Below, one piece after another: positions 1 through 10,000 of a stretch of DNA of 47,106 nucleotides. The stretch comes from Bacteroidia bacterium (lineage in GTDB: Bacteria; Bacteroidota; Bacteroidia; UKL13-3), in contig JACMQU010000155.1 in NCBI GenBank assembly GCA_014376805.1, positions 1 to 47,106 on the forward strand, given 5' to 3'. Each line of letters starts with the position of its first letter. Within the stretch, counting starts at the first letter, position 1. The position numbers were made by a program, and so were the translations under genes. The notes below the pieces were generated by a model. The model searched no databases. It was given only the letters and a program-made list of their open reading frames with translations, and was not told where the DNA came from.

Positions 1-101
1 CCATAACAAATGAACATGAAGCTGATGAACACAGTGACTGCTTCTTCGTAAATTATCCATTATCAAATGTAATAGAAATTTGTAGAAGCTAAAGCCTTGC
101 A
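1..101. other. Left-edge tail with no recognisable gene
   Basis: This stretch lies just downstream of the broken FG-GAP gene on the minus strand. One minus-strand frame stays open to the window edge, but its translation does not show the calcium-loop pattern of the FG-GAP repeats upstream. It could be a decayed or frameshifted end of that gene, which as it stands lacks a T9SS sorting domain. Confidence 0.3.
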
Positions 102-1487
102 CTAAAGTGCATAGCTTGAACTACCGTGTTGTGACCAGTCAATTTTGCCATCTCCAGTTAAATCTCCAATTGGCATAAAACTTTTTACATTTGCTAACGT
201 AATTGAAGAAATAGGAGAAAAGCTAAAACTTGTTGCACTAATGTTGTTTTGGAGGCCCAATGTACTGTAGAAAACTGTATTTACATCCATTTTGCCATCA
301 CTATTTAAATCACAAATTTTAGTTGTTTGTGGGTGTATGAATAACTTAAGGAAACTAGGACCGGTGAATGCTGCTGAATCCAAACTAAATGATGTTGTGC
401 CAAATGTGTTTTTTAAGTAGAAAATTGTATCATTACTGCTGTCATAATAATTATGAAATATTAAATCCGGTAGATTATCATTGGTAATATTTCCAGAAAA
501 AAATTTCCATACAGGATTAACTCTTTGCATTGTTCTAATTTTATAGATTGGGAAATTTACCGCACCTAAACTTGTTCCATAAGAATAATTGCTTAAAATA
601 ACTACGCTATTAGGTCCGGTTACCAGTATGTCAATTTTGCCGTTATTATCAAAATCAGAGAGTGTAATACTTTGGGTTGCTTGATTAGTTGATGGCATAT
701 AAAGATCGGGTCCTTGTATTAAAATGCGATCAAACATATTATTTCCAAAACCTATACCTTTATTTACGAAAATTACTACTCCCGAATCTGTTCTTGCAAC
801 AATATCTAAATTACCATCGCTATTCAAATCATTGATTGCAAAACCCAAAAGACACGCAATTTTATAAGGGTAAACAGTCGAATCCCCTATTATATCAACA
901 ACCGTGCTTGATAATAATGTGTTAGTAATTCCACCTGCTCCGCTGTTAATATTATGGAAGACTCTAAGTTTGGTAAAATAATAAGGAGCGTAGATAGAAT
1001 TACTTGAAAAAAGATAATTTTAATTTAATACAGCCACCAAGTCCATTTTACCATCATTATCAAAATCAGCTACATTATATGCATTTAGCGTTTGAGCATT
1101 ATAGGTTAAATTTAAATTTCCTTCCGTTGGGAAAAAATTCAAGTTAGCTAGAAAAGCAGTACTGGCAGGATAGATAGGTACAAAGTCCGTTAGACTTGCA
1201 ACAGTAAAGCCGTTCATTGAAATGGTAATAGGTCCTACCGTTGCTCCAAAAGGAACTTTAACCGTTAAACTAAAAGAATTGCTACTTAAAACCTGTGCCT
1301 TAGCCGTGCCAAAAAATACATGGGCACTACCTGACAAAGGAGTTAAGTTTGATCCGCTAATGGTAACAATAGAGCGAGGGTAACCTGATGCGGGTGAAAA
1401 TGAAGAAATAACGTGTTGAGAAAATATGTTACTTAAACATAAAAAAAATACAACTGAAAAGGTATAAAATTTGGGCGATAAGTTCAT
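102..1487 (-). pseudogene. Secreted IPT/TIG + FG-GAP (VCBS-like) repeat protein, interrupted by an in-frame stop
   Basis: Two open stretches (1487-1020 and 848-102) are in the same frame. They are separated by one TAA codon at 1020-1022, after which the frame stays open, reading on as NYLFSSNSIYAPYYFTK and then into the second stretch. The first part has a signal peptide (MNLSPKFYTFSVVFFLCLSN, cleavage near IFSQ), an IPT/TIG Ig-like domain (about residues 25-105) and the first FG-GAP loop (DFDNDGKMD). The second part carries four more loops (DLNSDGNLD, DFDNNGKID, DLNSDGKMD, DLTGDGKID), which bind calcium in this family. Related Bacteroidota proteins usually end in a T9SS sorting domain, and none is seen here. 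The TTG-initiated second half has no signal peptide, so independent function is unlikely. A sequencing error at the TAA cannot be excluded. Confidence 0.72.
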
Positions 1488-1657
1488 AGGTCTTCTGAAT
1501 TAATTCTAAGGCAATTTGAAATTTTTTTTCCTTAAATCCTACGTAATTAATTTCAAATCTCAAAATAAGTTTGGTTCTATGAGAACAAATATCAACCATA
1601 AAAAATAAGAATTGATCTTAAAATCAGATCCCGTAATTAAAATTGAAGTTTTATCAA

Positions 1658-1665
1658 TAAACTTG
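1658..1665 (+). promoter_or_regulatory. Candidate Bacteroidota -7 box (one mismatch) for the GT2 gene
   Basis: TAAACTTG matches TAnnTTTG at all but one fixed position. It ends 4 nt before the ATG at 1670. No convincing -33 element was seen. Confidence 0.35.
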
Positions 1666-1669
1666 CAAG

Positions 1670-2443
1670 ATGCAATTCCTTCCTCTTTCTGTAGTTATCA
1701 TCACCCATAATGAAGAAGCTAATATTACGCGTTGCATTCAATCGGTTCAGCCTTTAACTGATGATATAATTGTTATTGATGGTGGCAGTACAGATAACAC
1801 TGTTGCGTTAGCGCAAAGTCTTGGGGCAAAAGTTTACAGTAACGCATGGCAGGGTTATTCAAAACAAAAAAACTTTGGAAACAGCAAAACTGCATTTAAT
1901 TATGTTTTTTCTATAGATGCAGATGAAGCTTTCTCTTTAGAACTTTGCGAAGAATTGACTGTTCTTTTTAAGCAGAATATACTCAAAACAATTTACCGGG
2001 TTAACCTGATTAACCATTATTGCAACAAACCCATTAAGCATGGTGCTTGGTACCCCGACTGGCATTACAGGTTGTTTGATAAAACAAAAATCAGTTGGAC
2101 AGAATCAGATGATGTGCATGAAGGTTTAAACTGGAATGAACAAACAGCTAAAGCAGATTTATCCGCACATTTGCTTCATTATACAACGCAGAGTGATGCA
2201 TATTACCTTCAAAAAATGGATAATTACGCACATTTATTTGCATCTAAAATGCAACCTAAAGGCAAGATGGGTAGCTCTCTCAAAGCTTTAAGCAGCGCCA
2301 CATTTCGCTTTATAAAAGAATATATTTTGCAATTGGGATGTTTAGATGGAGCCGAAGGGTTAAAAATTGCAAGTGCTCATTATATTTATACCCGAAACAA
2401 ATATTTATATTTAAAGGAACTAAATAATAAAAAACGAAAATAG
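1670..2443 (+). CDS. Family 2 glycosyltransferase (WaaE/KdtX-like)
   Basis: This is a cytoplasmic or membrane-associated GT-A fold glycosyltransferase, probably acting in lipopolysaccharide core or surface-glycan assembly. The N-terminus has the GT2 start SVVIITHNEEANITRCIQSV. It is followed by DDIIVIDGGSTDNT (nucleotide-sugar binding), the QKNFG segment typical of the WaaE/KdtX branch, and the metal-binding DADEAF motif near residue 84. At 257 residues it fits the beta-1,4-glucosyltransferase-like subgroup. The C-terminal third is aromatic-rich (HYIYTRNKYLYLKEL), as in membrane-peripheral members. It stands alone: the flanking genes run in the opposite direction. Donor and acceptor cannot be told from sequence. 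Confidence 0.85.
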   Translation: MQFLPLSVVIITHNEEANITRCIQSVQPLTDDIIVIDGGSTDNTVALAQSLGAKVYSNAWQGYSKQKNFGNSKTAFNYVFSIDADEAFSLELCEELTVLFKQNILKTIYRVNLINHYCNKPIKHGAWYPDWHYRLFDKTKISWTESDDVHEGLNWNEQTAKADLSAHLLHYTTQSDAYYLQKMDNYAHLFASKMQPKGKMGSSLKALSSATFRFIKEYILQLGCLDGAEGLKIASAHYIYTRNKYLYLKELNNKKRK

Positions 2444-2554
2444 GATTGTTAAACTTACTTTTAAATAGTTTATTTTCTTCAAAAACTTCATTTAACTTCC
2501 TGGTGGGATGAGATACTTTTACAGAGGCTGACTAAAAAAAAAGCGTGCGTTTTC

Positions 2555-3829
2555 TTATAAGCCTAACAACAATTTTTTAGGGTCGTTACCATGTGTTAGC
2601 AGTAATACCGGATTTTCCAGGCATTGTTTCACTTTTACCAAAAAGCCTACAGATTCTCGGCCATCAATAATTCGGTGATCATAACTAAGTGCTACATACA
2701 TAATAGGTCTGATTACAATTGCGCCATCTTTCACAACAGCACGTTCAACAATATTATGCATGCCTAATATAGCAGACTGTGGTGCATTAATAATTGGAGT
2801 GCTTAACATAGAACCAAAAACACCTCCGTTTGTAATGGTAAACGTACCGCCGGTCATTTCTTCTATGCTTAATTTATTTTCGCGGGCTTTTGCTGCTAGT
2901 CTTAACACCTCTGTTTCAATTCCGGCCAAGCTCAAACTTTCTGCATTGCGGATAACCGGCACAACAAGACCCTTGGGTGCACTAACGGCAATAGAAACAT
3001 CGCAGTAATCATGATATATAATTTCTTCGCCGTTGAGGTAAGCATTTACTGCCGGAAATTGTTGTAAAGCCACACAAACAGCTTTGGTAAAAAAACTCAT
3101 AAAGCCAAGGTTCACACCAAACGTTTCTTTAAATTGTACTTTATACTGATTGCGTAAATCCATAATTGGTTTCATATCTACTTCGTTAAAAGTAGTTAGC
3201 ATGGCCGTTTCATTTTTAACTGCTACCAATCTTCTTGAAACCGTTTTACGCAATGAACTCATTTTCTCTCTTCTTTCATTCCGCCCTTTTTCTTCATTTA
3301 CAGCAACGTTTAATTCCTTTGCTTCCGGGTCCGCTTTTAATGCATCTCCTTTGGTAATACGGCCATCTTTTCCAGTGCCCTTAAGCTCTTTTGGATCAAT
3401 GTTTTTTTCTGCTAAAATTTTATTGGCTGCCGGCCCTGGTATTCCACTTGCATAAGTGGTTGCCTTTTCTTTAGGCTCATCTTTAGTTTCTATCTTTAGT
3501 GTTTCTGTTAATTTTTTATCTACTTTAGATTTATCTGCCTTAACTATGTTTGATTTATCTTCAGTTATCGCAGGTTTAATTCCATCAGGTTTTGCCGCAT
3601 TTGTATCAATTTCCGCTATAAGGTCTCCTACTTTTATTGTTTCTCCTTCTGCTCCTTTGGTGGTAAGCACACCAGCAGCTTCTGCATTAAGTTCAAAGGT
3701 GGCTTTATCACTTTCCAGTTCACATAACAACTCATCCATCTCTACATAATCACCCGATTTTTTATTCCATTTTGAGATGGTTACTTCGCTGATGGATTCG
3801 CCAACAGCAGGTACTTTTATTTGAAGCAT
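2555..3829 (-). CDS. sucB: Dihydrolipoyllysine-residue succinyltransferase, E2 of 2-oxoglutarate dehydrogenase
   Basis: This TCA-cycle enzyme passes the succinyl group from lipoyl-E2 to CoA inside the 2-oxoglutarate dehydrogenase complex. Domains in order: a lipoyl domain (1-78) with lipoylated K42 in ESDKATF, a Lys/Glu-rich linker, an E3-binding domain (about 128-165, [13 protein letters not shown] and [12 protein letters not shown]), and the catalytic acyltransferase domain (about 190-424) ending in the active-site motif DHRIIDGRE with H385 and D389. Length (424) is usual for SucB. The E1 gene sucA, often the neighbour, is not adjacent. A TACTTTTG box sits about 20 nt upstream of the ATG, so the gene is probably transcribed by itself. 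The many antisense frames inside it look spurious. Confidence 0.95.
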   Translation of the reverse strand: MLQIKVPAVGESISEVTISKWNKKSGDYVEMDELLCELESDKATFELNAEAAGVLTTKGAEGETIKVGDLIAEIDTNAAKPDGIKPAITEDKSNIVKADKSKVDKKLTETLKIETKDEPKEKATTYASGIPGPAANKILAEKNIDPKELKGTGKDGRITKGDALKADPEAKELNVAVNEEKGRNERREKMSSLRKTVSRRLVAVKNETAMLTTFNEVDMKPIMDLRNQYKVQFKETFGVNLGFMSFFTKAVCVALQQFPAVNAYLNGEEIIYHDYCDVSIAVSAPKGLVVPVIRNAESLSLAGIETEVLRLAAKARENKLSIEEMTGGTFTITNGGVFGSMLSTPIINAPQSAILGMHNIVERAVVKDGAIVIRPIMYVALSYDHRIIDGRESVGFLVKVKQCLENPVLLLTHGNDPKKLLLGL

Positions 3830-3849
3830 AATTAATTTTTAAGACAGCG

Positions 3850-3857
3850 CAAAAGTA
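3850..3857 (-). promoter_or_regulatory. Candidate -7 promoter box of sucB
   Basis: Read on the minus strand this is TACTTTTG, a perfect TAnnTTTG. It ends 20 nt before the sucB start codon. The sequence about 19 nt further upstream is T-rich but lacks a clear TTTG. Confidence 0.5.
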
Positions 3858-3877
3858 CGGGAAATGAGTCAGATAAA

Positions 3878-3910
3878 AAAAGGCCAGCTACAGGGTGTAG
3901 CAGGCCTTTT
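3878..3910 (-). terminator. Intrinsic terminator between the 1037-aa gene and sucB
   Basis: A near-perfect hairpin: left arm AAAAGGCC-A-GCTACA, loop GGG, right arm TGTAGC-A-GGCCTTTT, with one central A-A mismatch and A/T tracts on both sides. It follows the stop of the 1037-aa gene, which runs in the same direction, so it most likely ends that transcript. The symmetry would also let it work on the other strand. Confidence 0.85.
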
Positions 3911-3931
3911 ATCTTTAATCTTTACATGGGA

Positions 3932-6900
3932 TCAATAACCCAGAATAATTTTTTTAACTATGTATTGATCTCCTATCTGCACTTTAACAAAGTATAATCC
4001 TTTAGGTAATCCATCTATTTTATATAAATCAGCAGGTGCAAATATCTGAACCAATTTACCCGCAATATCATATATCTGAACCAAGGTTGGCTGAACCGGG
4101 GATTGAATGACAAATGCATCCTGTGTTGGATTAGGACTTAATATTATTACTTTATCTAATTCCAACTCAGAGATGCCAGTAAAGGCACCTCTCTTAAATG
4201 TTATAGAGCGTGTTTGTAGAGCAAACCTGCTGTAATTAGCGGATGTTGCCTTGATAGTCCATTTTAATAAAATGCTATCACCATATTTAAGTGCTGGCAG
4301 ATTTGCGGCTAAAAGGGTATATAACAAACTTGCCGTTGTATCTCCAGAACCTCCGTTAAGCAGGATACTTGCAAGTGGTGAAGTAAAGCTACCTGTAGGA
4401 TAATCGAGTAAAAACCTGTATGAAGGGATAGATGAACCATTGCCCGGAACCGATTTTGTAAAGGCAACCGAAAGAGATAGAGTAGTGTCTCCTTTAAGGC
4501 TTATCACAGCGTTTGGAGAGGGTATAACCAAAAAAAACGGAGATAAGGGGTCGGGTGTATAAATAATGTCGGTTGCCTTTAATGGTATAACCTGGTAACC
4601 GTTAAAAGCATAAGGAGCAATTGCTGAAGAGCTGGATTGTGCTCCAATTCCAACCACAGAAAACTCACCACTTGGGGCTAAAGTGCCAGATAGACTGGTG
4701 GTGGTATAAGTGCGGATGTTAAATGTGTCAGTGGTACCAGTTCTATATGCTTTTACGATTGTTGAATTAGGGGGCCAGAAAGTGATAGGAGTAACAAAGT
4801 TTAAATTATTTATTCTTATCAGGTCATTTTCTGTAGATTCATTTAAAGCAGTTACAAGGGCAGGTTGTTTAATTGCATTGCCTGAACCAAGGTAAATGAT
4901 TGTATCAAGTGTGGAAATTGCACTCCAACCCCTGTTTTGGGTAATTACACCTTGCACTTCTATGCTGTCGCCTTCGCTAACTTTATAAAAATAATCCTTC
5001 GCCTGGTTTAAAACTAAGATACCACCTGTGTGATCTCTTAACAAAAACTGAATGCCGGGGCTGGTTCTTAAATTTACTCCGTAAACAATGCCTCTTAAAG
5101 TAGCCCTCACATTGTTTGAATCTACTGCGCCTGTAACTGTATTTGTTTGATTAATTTGTGCAATGTCATAATATGCTGCAGGCCCAAGCGACATCCCGTT
5201 AACGAGAGTTTCAGGAGAATACGTTGAATCAAAGTCTCTTACAATAAGTATTAAAACATAATAGTTTTTATTTGCTGTAAGTCCAGAAATATTTACAAAA
5301 TTAGTATCAGCCCTGAACACACAATTTGCCGCCAAATCATTCTGATATCCCGATCCATTGCCTGTTACACTAATTGCAGCATATCTTGCCGGGTTTCTTG
5401 TAGGCACACCTAATGTAATTGGATCAATCTGTTTCACAAAAACCAGTGTACTATAATTTGCATTCAAATAACCTAAAGGCTTAACCCAGCTAATTCTGGC
5501 TATTGTTCCTGTTAATCCCATAAATACGGGGTTTGCAGCTCCTGCCGGAGTGGCCATTTTTGTAATACCACTTGCATTTGCCGGATTTGAGTAAAGCGAA
5601 TCGGTATCACTTACCACGAAATTTATCAGATAGTAAAGGGTAGAAGGCTTTAAGTTGGTTACGGTAACCGTATTTGTATCTCCTTTAAATACACATTTAG
5701 CATTGCTATCAAACTGATATAAGGAGGCACTCCCGTTAAAATCAGCATTGGTAGTAATTAAGGCCGGGTTTTTACCGGGCACTCCTGCACCAATTGTTGT
5801 ACCTTCTTTTAAAAACAATAAGGTAGTAAAATCCTGATTTCGGTAAGAGCCAGACTTTATCCAAGTAATACTGGCAGTTGTAGCTGTGCCCGAGGTGAAA
5901 ATCAGTCCGGTTACAAAAGAAGGACCTGCACTATTGGTAATACCGCTTGTAAAAGTGCCGGTTGAATAAAGCGTATCGGTTATACTTACGCTAAAAATTT
6001 CAACAAAATAAGTAGTTCCGGAAGCTAATCCAGAAACAGAAACTTTGTTTGAATCTCCCTTATAAATGCACTTCGCAAGTGCATCATTCTGATATGTTGA
6101 TCCTATTCCTGAAAAGTTTGTATCTGCCACAATTCCCGACGGATTTCTATTATTAAAGCCGTTGCTTATTGGTAATAAAGGTTTAATAAAAATCAATTGC
6201 GTTTCTCCTGCATTGCTATAATTAACTGCTTTAATCCAATTAAGATTTGCTGAGGTTAATCCTGTAGGTGTAAACGTAAACGATGTGGAAGGGTCAGGAA
6301 TAGTTGCCGAATTTAAGTCGGCCCAGTTTGTAGCCATTCTTATACCATCAATAGTAAGGGCGGGAGCAATAGTTGTGCCGCCCTGTCTTAAAGCGATTCT
6401 GCTTAGCGATACAGCATCACCCGGCGCACCCGCACCAACTGTTGAGGCTACACTGCTGTTTGGTTCAACAACAGGCAGTGTACCGGTAAAATTGTACAAA
6501 TAAACACTATCATTTGAAACGCCACTAATGAACTGATATTTTAAAACCACCAGCGATGTAATTCCAATTTCAAAACTGTCGCTACCATATACAGCGGGTT
6601 CTCCGCCTTTGCCCACACCAAGTTTAAAATAACCATTGCTTAACAATTTAGCATAAACCCGCCCTACATAACCGTTAGGGTTATTTGCCGGCAGAAATGC
6701 CGCAAAGTAATCACCACCGGCTTGTGCGGAAGTTATGTTCATCATAAAAGAAACATATAGATTACCTGCAGTAACACTTGTATTTGCCTCTTTAAAAATA
6801 TCTTGCCCGGTGGTGCCTAACGTAGCGGCATTTCCCACCTGTGAAAGGACATACCCACTAAAAGATAAGCCCGCAGTTGAAACGGATACAGGGCTGGTAT

Positions 6901-7045
6901 TAATAATTCCGTTTTGTATCCAGCCATTTGCAGTTAGTGCTTGCGTTGCGGTATAATTAAAGTTTTCAGTAAACAACTGTTGCGCCTGTAAACCTGGTGT
7001 TATTGAAATTGAAAAAAGGAATAAAAAAAAATATAAATTTTTCAT
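3932..7045 (-). CDS. T9SS cargo protein with three Fn3-like repeats and an OB-fold-like domain (paralogue A)
   Basis: A large secreted protein: signal peptide (residues 1-21, ending GLQAQ), a LamG-like beta-rich domain (about 22-247), and three Fn3-like repeats (about 248-620). Each repeat has the signature YQ.D..AKC..KGD.N.V.V..L followed by YY. A region starting YDIAQINQTN (about 625-775) resembles an OB-fold/DUF5689-type module (ATLRGIVYGVNLRT, GDSIEVQGVI). A further beta-rich stretch follows, then a type A sorting domain (about 960-1037: LSPNPTQDAF, IYDIAGKLVQ, LPKGLYFVKV, IVKKIILGY). The sorting domain implies export through T9SS and attachment or release at the cell surface. No catalytic motif was recognised. 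It lies 54 bp downstream of a longer paralogue on the same strand and ends at a strong terminator. Function unknown, possibly adhesin or matrix binding. Confidence 0.88.
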   Translation of the reverse strand: MKNLYFFLFLFSISITPGLQAQQLFTENFNYTATQALTANGWIQNGIINTSPVSVSTAGLSFSGYVLSQVGNAATLGTTGQDIFKEANTSVTAGNLYVSFMMNITSAQAGGDYFAAFLPANNPNGYVGRVYAKLLSNGYFKLGVGKGGEPAVYGSDSFEIGITSLVVLKYQFISGVSNDSVYLYNFTGTLPVVEPNSSVASTVGAGAPGDAVSLSRIALRQGGTTIAPALTIDGIRMATNWADLNSATIPDPSTSFTFTPTGLTSANLNWIKAVNYSNAGETQLIFIKPLLPISNGFNNRNPSGIVADTNFSGIGSTYQNDALAKCIYKGDSNKVSVSGLASGTTYFVEIFSVSITDTLYSTGTFTSGITNSAGPSFVTGLIFTSGTATTASITWIKSGSYRNQDFTTLLFLKEGTTIGAGVPGKNPALITTNADFNGSASLYQFDSNAKCVFKGDTNTVTVTNLKPSTLYYLINFVVSDTDSLYSNPANASGITKMATPAGAANPVFMGLTGTIARISWVKPLGYLNANYSTLVFVKQIDPITLGVPTRNPARYAAISVTGNGSGYQNDLAANCVFRADTNFVNISGLTANKNYYVLILIVRDFDSTYSPETLVNGMSLGPAAYYDIAQINQTNTVTGAVDSNNVRATLRGIVYGVNLRTSPGIQFLLRDHTGGILVLNQAKDYFYKVSEGDSIEVQGVITQNRGWSAISTLDTIIYLGSGNAIKQPALVTALNESTENDLIRINNLNFVTPITFWPPNSTIVKAYRTGTTDTFNIRTYTTTSLSGTLAPSGEFSVVGIGAQSSSSAIAPYAFNGYQVIPLKATDIIYTPDPLSPFFLVIPSPNAVISLKGDTTLSLSVAFTKSVPGNGSSIPSYRFLLDYPTGSFTSPLASILLNGGSGDTTASLLYTLLAANLPALKYGDSILLKWTIKATSANYSRFALQTRSITFKRGAFTGISELELDKVIILSPNPTQDAFVIQSPVQPTLVQIYDIAGKLVQIFAPADLYKIDGLPKGLYFVKVQIGDQYIVKKIILGY

Positions 7046-7073
7046 AGGTTAATGATATTGATTTTAAAAGGTT

Positions 7074-7081
7074 CAAACATA
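7074..7081 (-). promoter_or_regulatory. Candidate -7 box upstream of the 1037-aa gene
   Basis: TATGTTTG on the minus strand is a perfect TAnnTTTG, 28 nt before the start codon, in the 54-bp spacer between the two paralogues. It suggests paralogue A can be transcribed on its own. No clear -33 TTTG was found. Confidence 0.35.
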
Positions 7082-7099
7082 TTATAAATTATACCCCTT

Positions 7100-10000
7100 T
7101 TATAAACCTACAATAATTTTTTTAACTAATATATTATCTCCTATCTTCATTCTTACAAAGTACATACCCTTTGGTAAGTGAGCAACCGGGTATGAATCGG
7201 AAATCTCATAGTTCTGAACCACTTTACCCGTTATATCTGTTAGTTGAACCATCATAGGTTCAACCGGTGATTGTATAGTAAAAGCATCAAAAGCAGGATT
7301 TGGGCTTAATACTATTTTTTGATCCGGTTCAACTGTTATTAAACCATTAAATATGCCTCTTTTAAAAGTGATATTTCTCGAATCAAGGGCAAAATGGGTA
7401 TAAGTACCTGTGGAAGCTCTAATAATCCATTTAGCCACAAGACTATCACCATTTTTTATATTAGGAAAACTGTTTGCGATCAAACCAAAGGGTATTTCTG
7501 CAATGGTATCGGATGAGCCGTTGTTAAGCAACAAATTAAGCAACGGCAGATTAAATGTACCTGAAAGGTAATCAAGAAGAAAATTGTAATGTGGAGGTGC
7601 AACTCCGGCTATTTCTTTTGATCTTGTAAAAAATACCGTTAACGTGTTTGTAGGATCACCATTTAATTTAATTATAGCATTATTTAACGGTAGTACCGGT
7701 TGAAACGGAGACAGTGTATCTAACGGACCTGCATAGTTTTCTGCTTTTGAAAGTAAAATCTGATAACCATCAAAAGTAAAAGGAGCATTGGCCGATGAGC
7801 TTATCTGTATACCCATTCCATAAACGTTAAACTCTCCCCGGGGAGCCAGACTGCCTGCAATACTGGTAGAAGCATAAACGCGAATACTAACGGTATCTGT
7901 TGAACCTGTTTTATGAGCTAATACCGTTGTATTAGTACCTGTTGGCCAAATGTTAAGCTGGGTAAATAAATTTAAATTACTTATTTTAACAAAATCGTTC
8001 TCTGTATTTTCATTTAGTGTAATAACCTGTGTTGCCTGTTTTATGGTTTTGCCTGATCCAAGAAAAATTATGGTATCGAGCGTTCCAATATAAGTCCAGC
8101 CTCTGGATTGGTTAATTATGCCCTGTACTTCTACAGAATCTCCTTCCAGCACCTTGTAACCAAAATCTTTAGGTTGATTAAAAACCATAATACCGCCAGT
8201 CTGATCCTTCACAAAAAACTGAATTTGAGGGGTGGTCCTTAAATTTACACCATAAACCAATCCTCTTAAGGTGGCGCGGCTATTTAATGAATCTGCCACA
8301 CCGGTTGTTTGTTTTACCCGATTAACCTGGCTTATTGTATATAACGGAGCGGTTCCAAGTGGATAGCCATTTAAAAGTGTTTCTGTAGAATAAGTTGAAT
8401 CTGCATCTCTTACTATAAAGATTACAGCATAATAATGAGTTCCTGAAACCAGACCAGAAATGTTTATAAAATTTGTATCCTGCTTAAATACACAATGTGC
8501 GAGATTATCATTCTGATATATTGTACCAGTGGTAATATTAGCCGTTGCAGTATAGAAACTAAGAGGTCTTGATGGAATACCTGTGTTTATAGTATCAATC
8601 GGCTTAACAAAAACCAAAGTGGTATATCCTGCATTCAAATATCCGGTTGGTTTGATCCAATTAATTTTAGCAGTAGTTTTAGATGACGCTGTAAATATTG
8701 CACCGGTTGCACTGCCAATAGCCGGAAAACGTGTTATACCGTTTGTGTAGGCAGGATTTGAATAAAAGCTGCCTGAATCACTTACAACATAATTAACGAG
8801 ATAATAAGTTGTACCCGGTTTTAAATTAATAACATTAACAAAATTTGTATCGCCCTTAAATGCACATTTTGCACTCATATCATACTCAAAAGCACTGGAA
8901 CTGCCATTAAAATCTGTATTCGCTATAATATTTGCCGGGCTTTGTGTTGGCGGAATGCCTGAATTAATGGGTGTAAGCTCCTTTATAAAAAGTAAAGTAG
9001 TTAGCGTTGCGTTATCGTATGAAACAGGTTTAGACCAGCTAATGCGAGCAGTAGAGGTAGAACCCGAACTAAATGTAATACCAGTAACAGCAGACGGCCC
9101 GTTACTGTTTGTTCTGCCATTTACCGCAGTGGCGTTAGAATATACAGAATCTGAAGTACTTATACCAAAGATAATCACATAATATAAGGTACCCGGGGTT
9201 AAGCCTGTAACAGATACTTTTGTTGTATCTCCATTATAAATACATTTGGCAAGTGAATCATTTTGATAATTTGCCCCGTAACCTAAAAAATTAGCGTCTC
9301 CGGGTATGTTTCCGGGATCTGCATTATTGGAACCTGTGGTTATGGGTGAACCTGCTTTCATAAACACCAGTTGCGTATGCCTGCCATTATTATAACCGAA
9401 ACCTTTTGTCCAGCTTAAATTAGCAGACGATGCACCTGTAGCTGTAAATATAAAACCAGTAGCCGGATTAGGAGCTGAAGTTGGCGTAGTTGCGTTAGCT
9501 AAAGATGGAAAGGAGTATAATGAATCTGCATCAATAATTATATAGGCAAGTAAAAAATAAGCAACATTTGCCTGCAGCCCCGTTACAATTACATCTGTTG
9601 TATCACCTTTATAAACACATTTTGCTAAACTATCATTTTGGTAGGGCGAACCAAGACCGGCAAAGTTAGCATCTTGCACATAAGCACCTGAATTAATTGA
9701 TGGTGTTCCTTGAGTAATGGCACTTCCTTTTTTAATAAATATTACAATCGTTTGTGTGGTATTATTATAAGTTAAAGGTTTATTCCAGGTAATTCTGGCA
9801 TTATTGTTTCCAATATTTGCAACAATAAAATTTTGCAGGCCAAGAGGTTTATTAGAAGTTGTGGCATTCAGATCAGACCAGCTTGTACCAACTCTAATAC
9901 CATCTATAATACAAGAAGGCGAACTTGCCGTATTTCCCTGACGTATAGCTATTCTGCCAATAGAGGGTGCATCAACAGAGGTGCCACCTGTAGTTAAGGC

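Noticed and set aside
2760..3749. Three plus-strand open frames of 82-101 codons antisense to sucB
   Set aside because: They are in the mirror frames of a clearly conserved gene, have Ser/Leu/Ala-rich translations and no family features.
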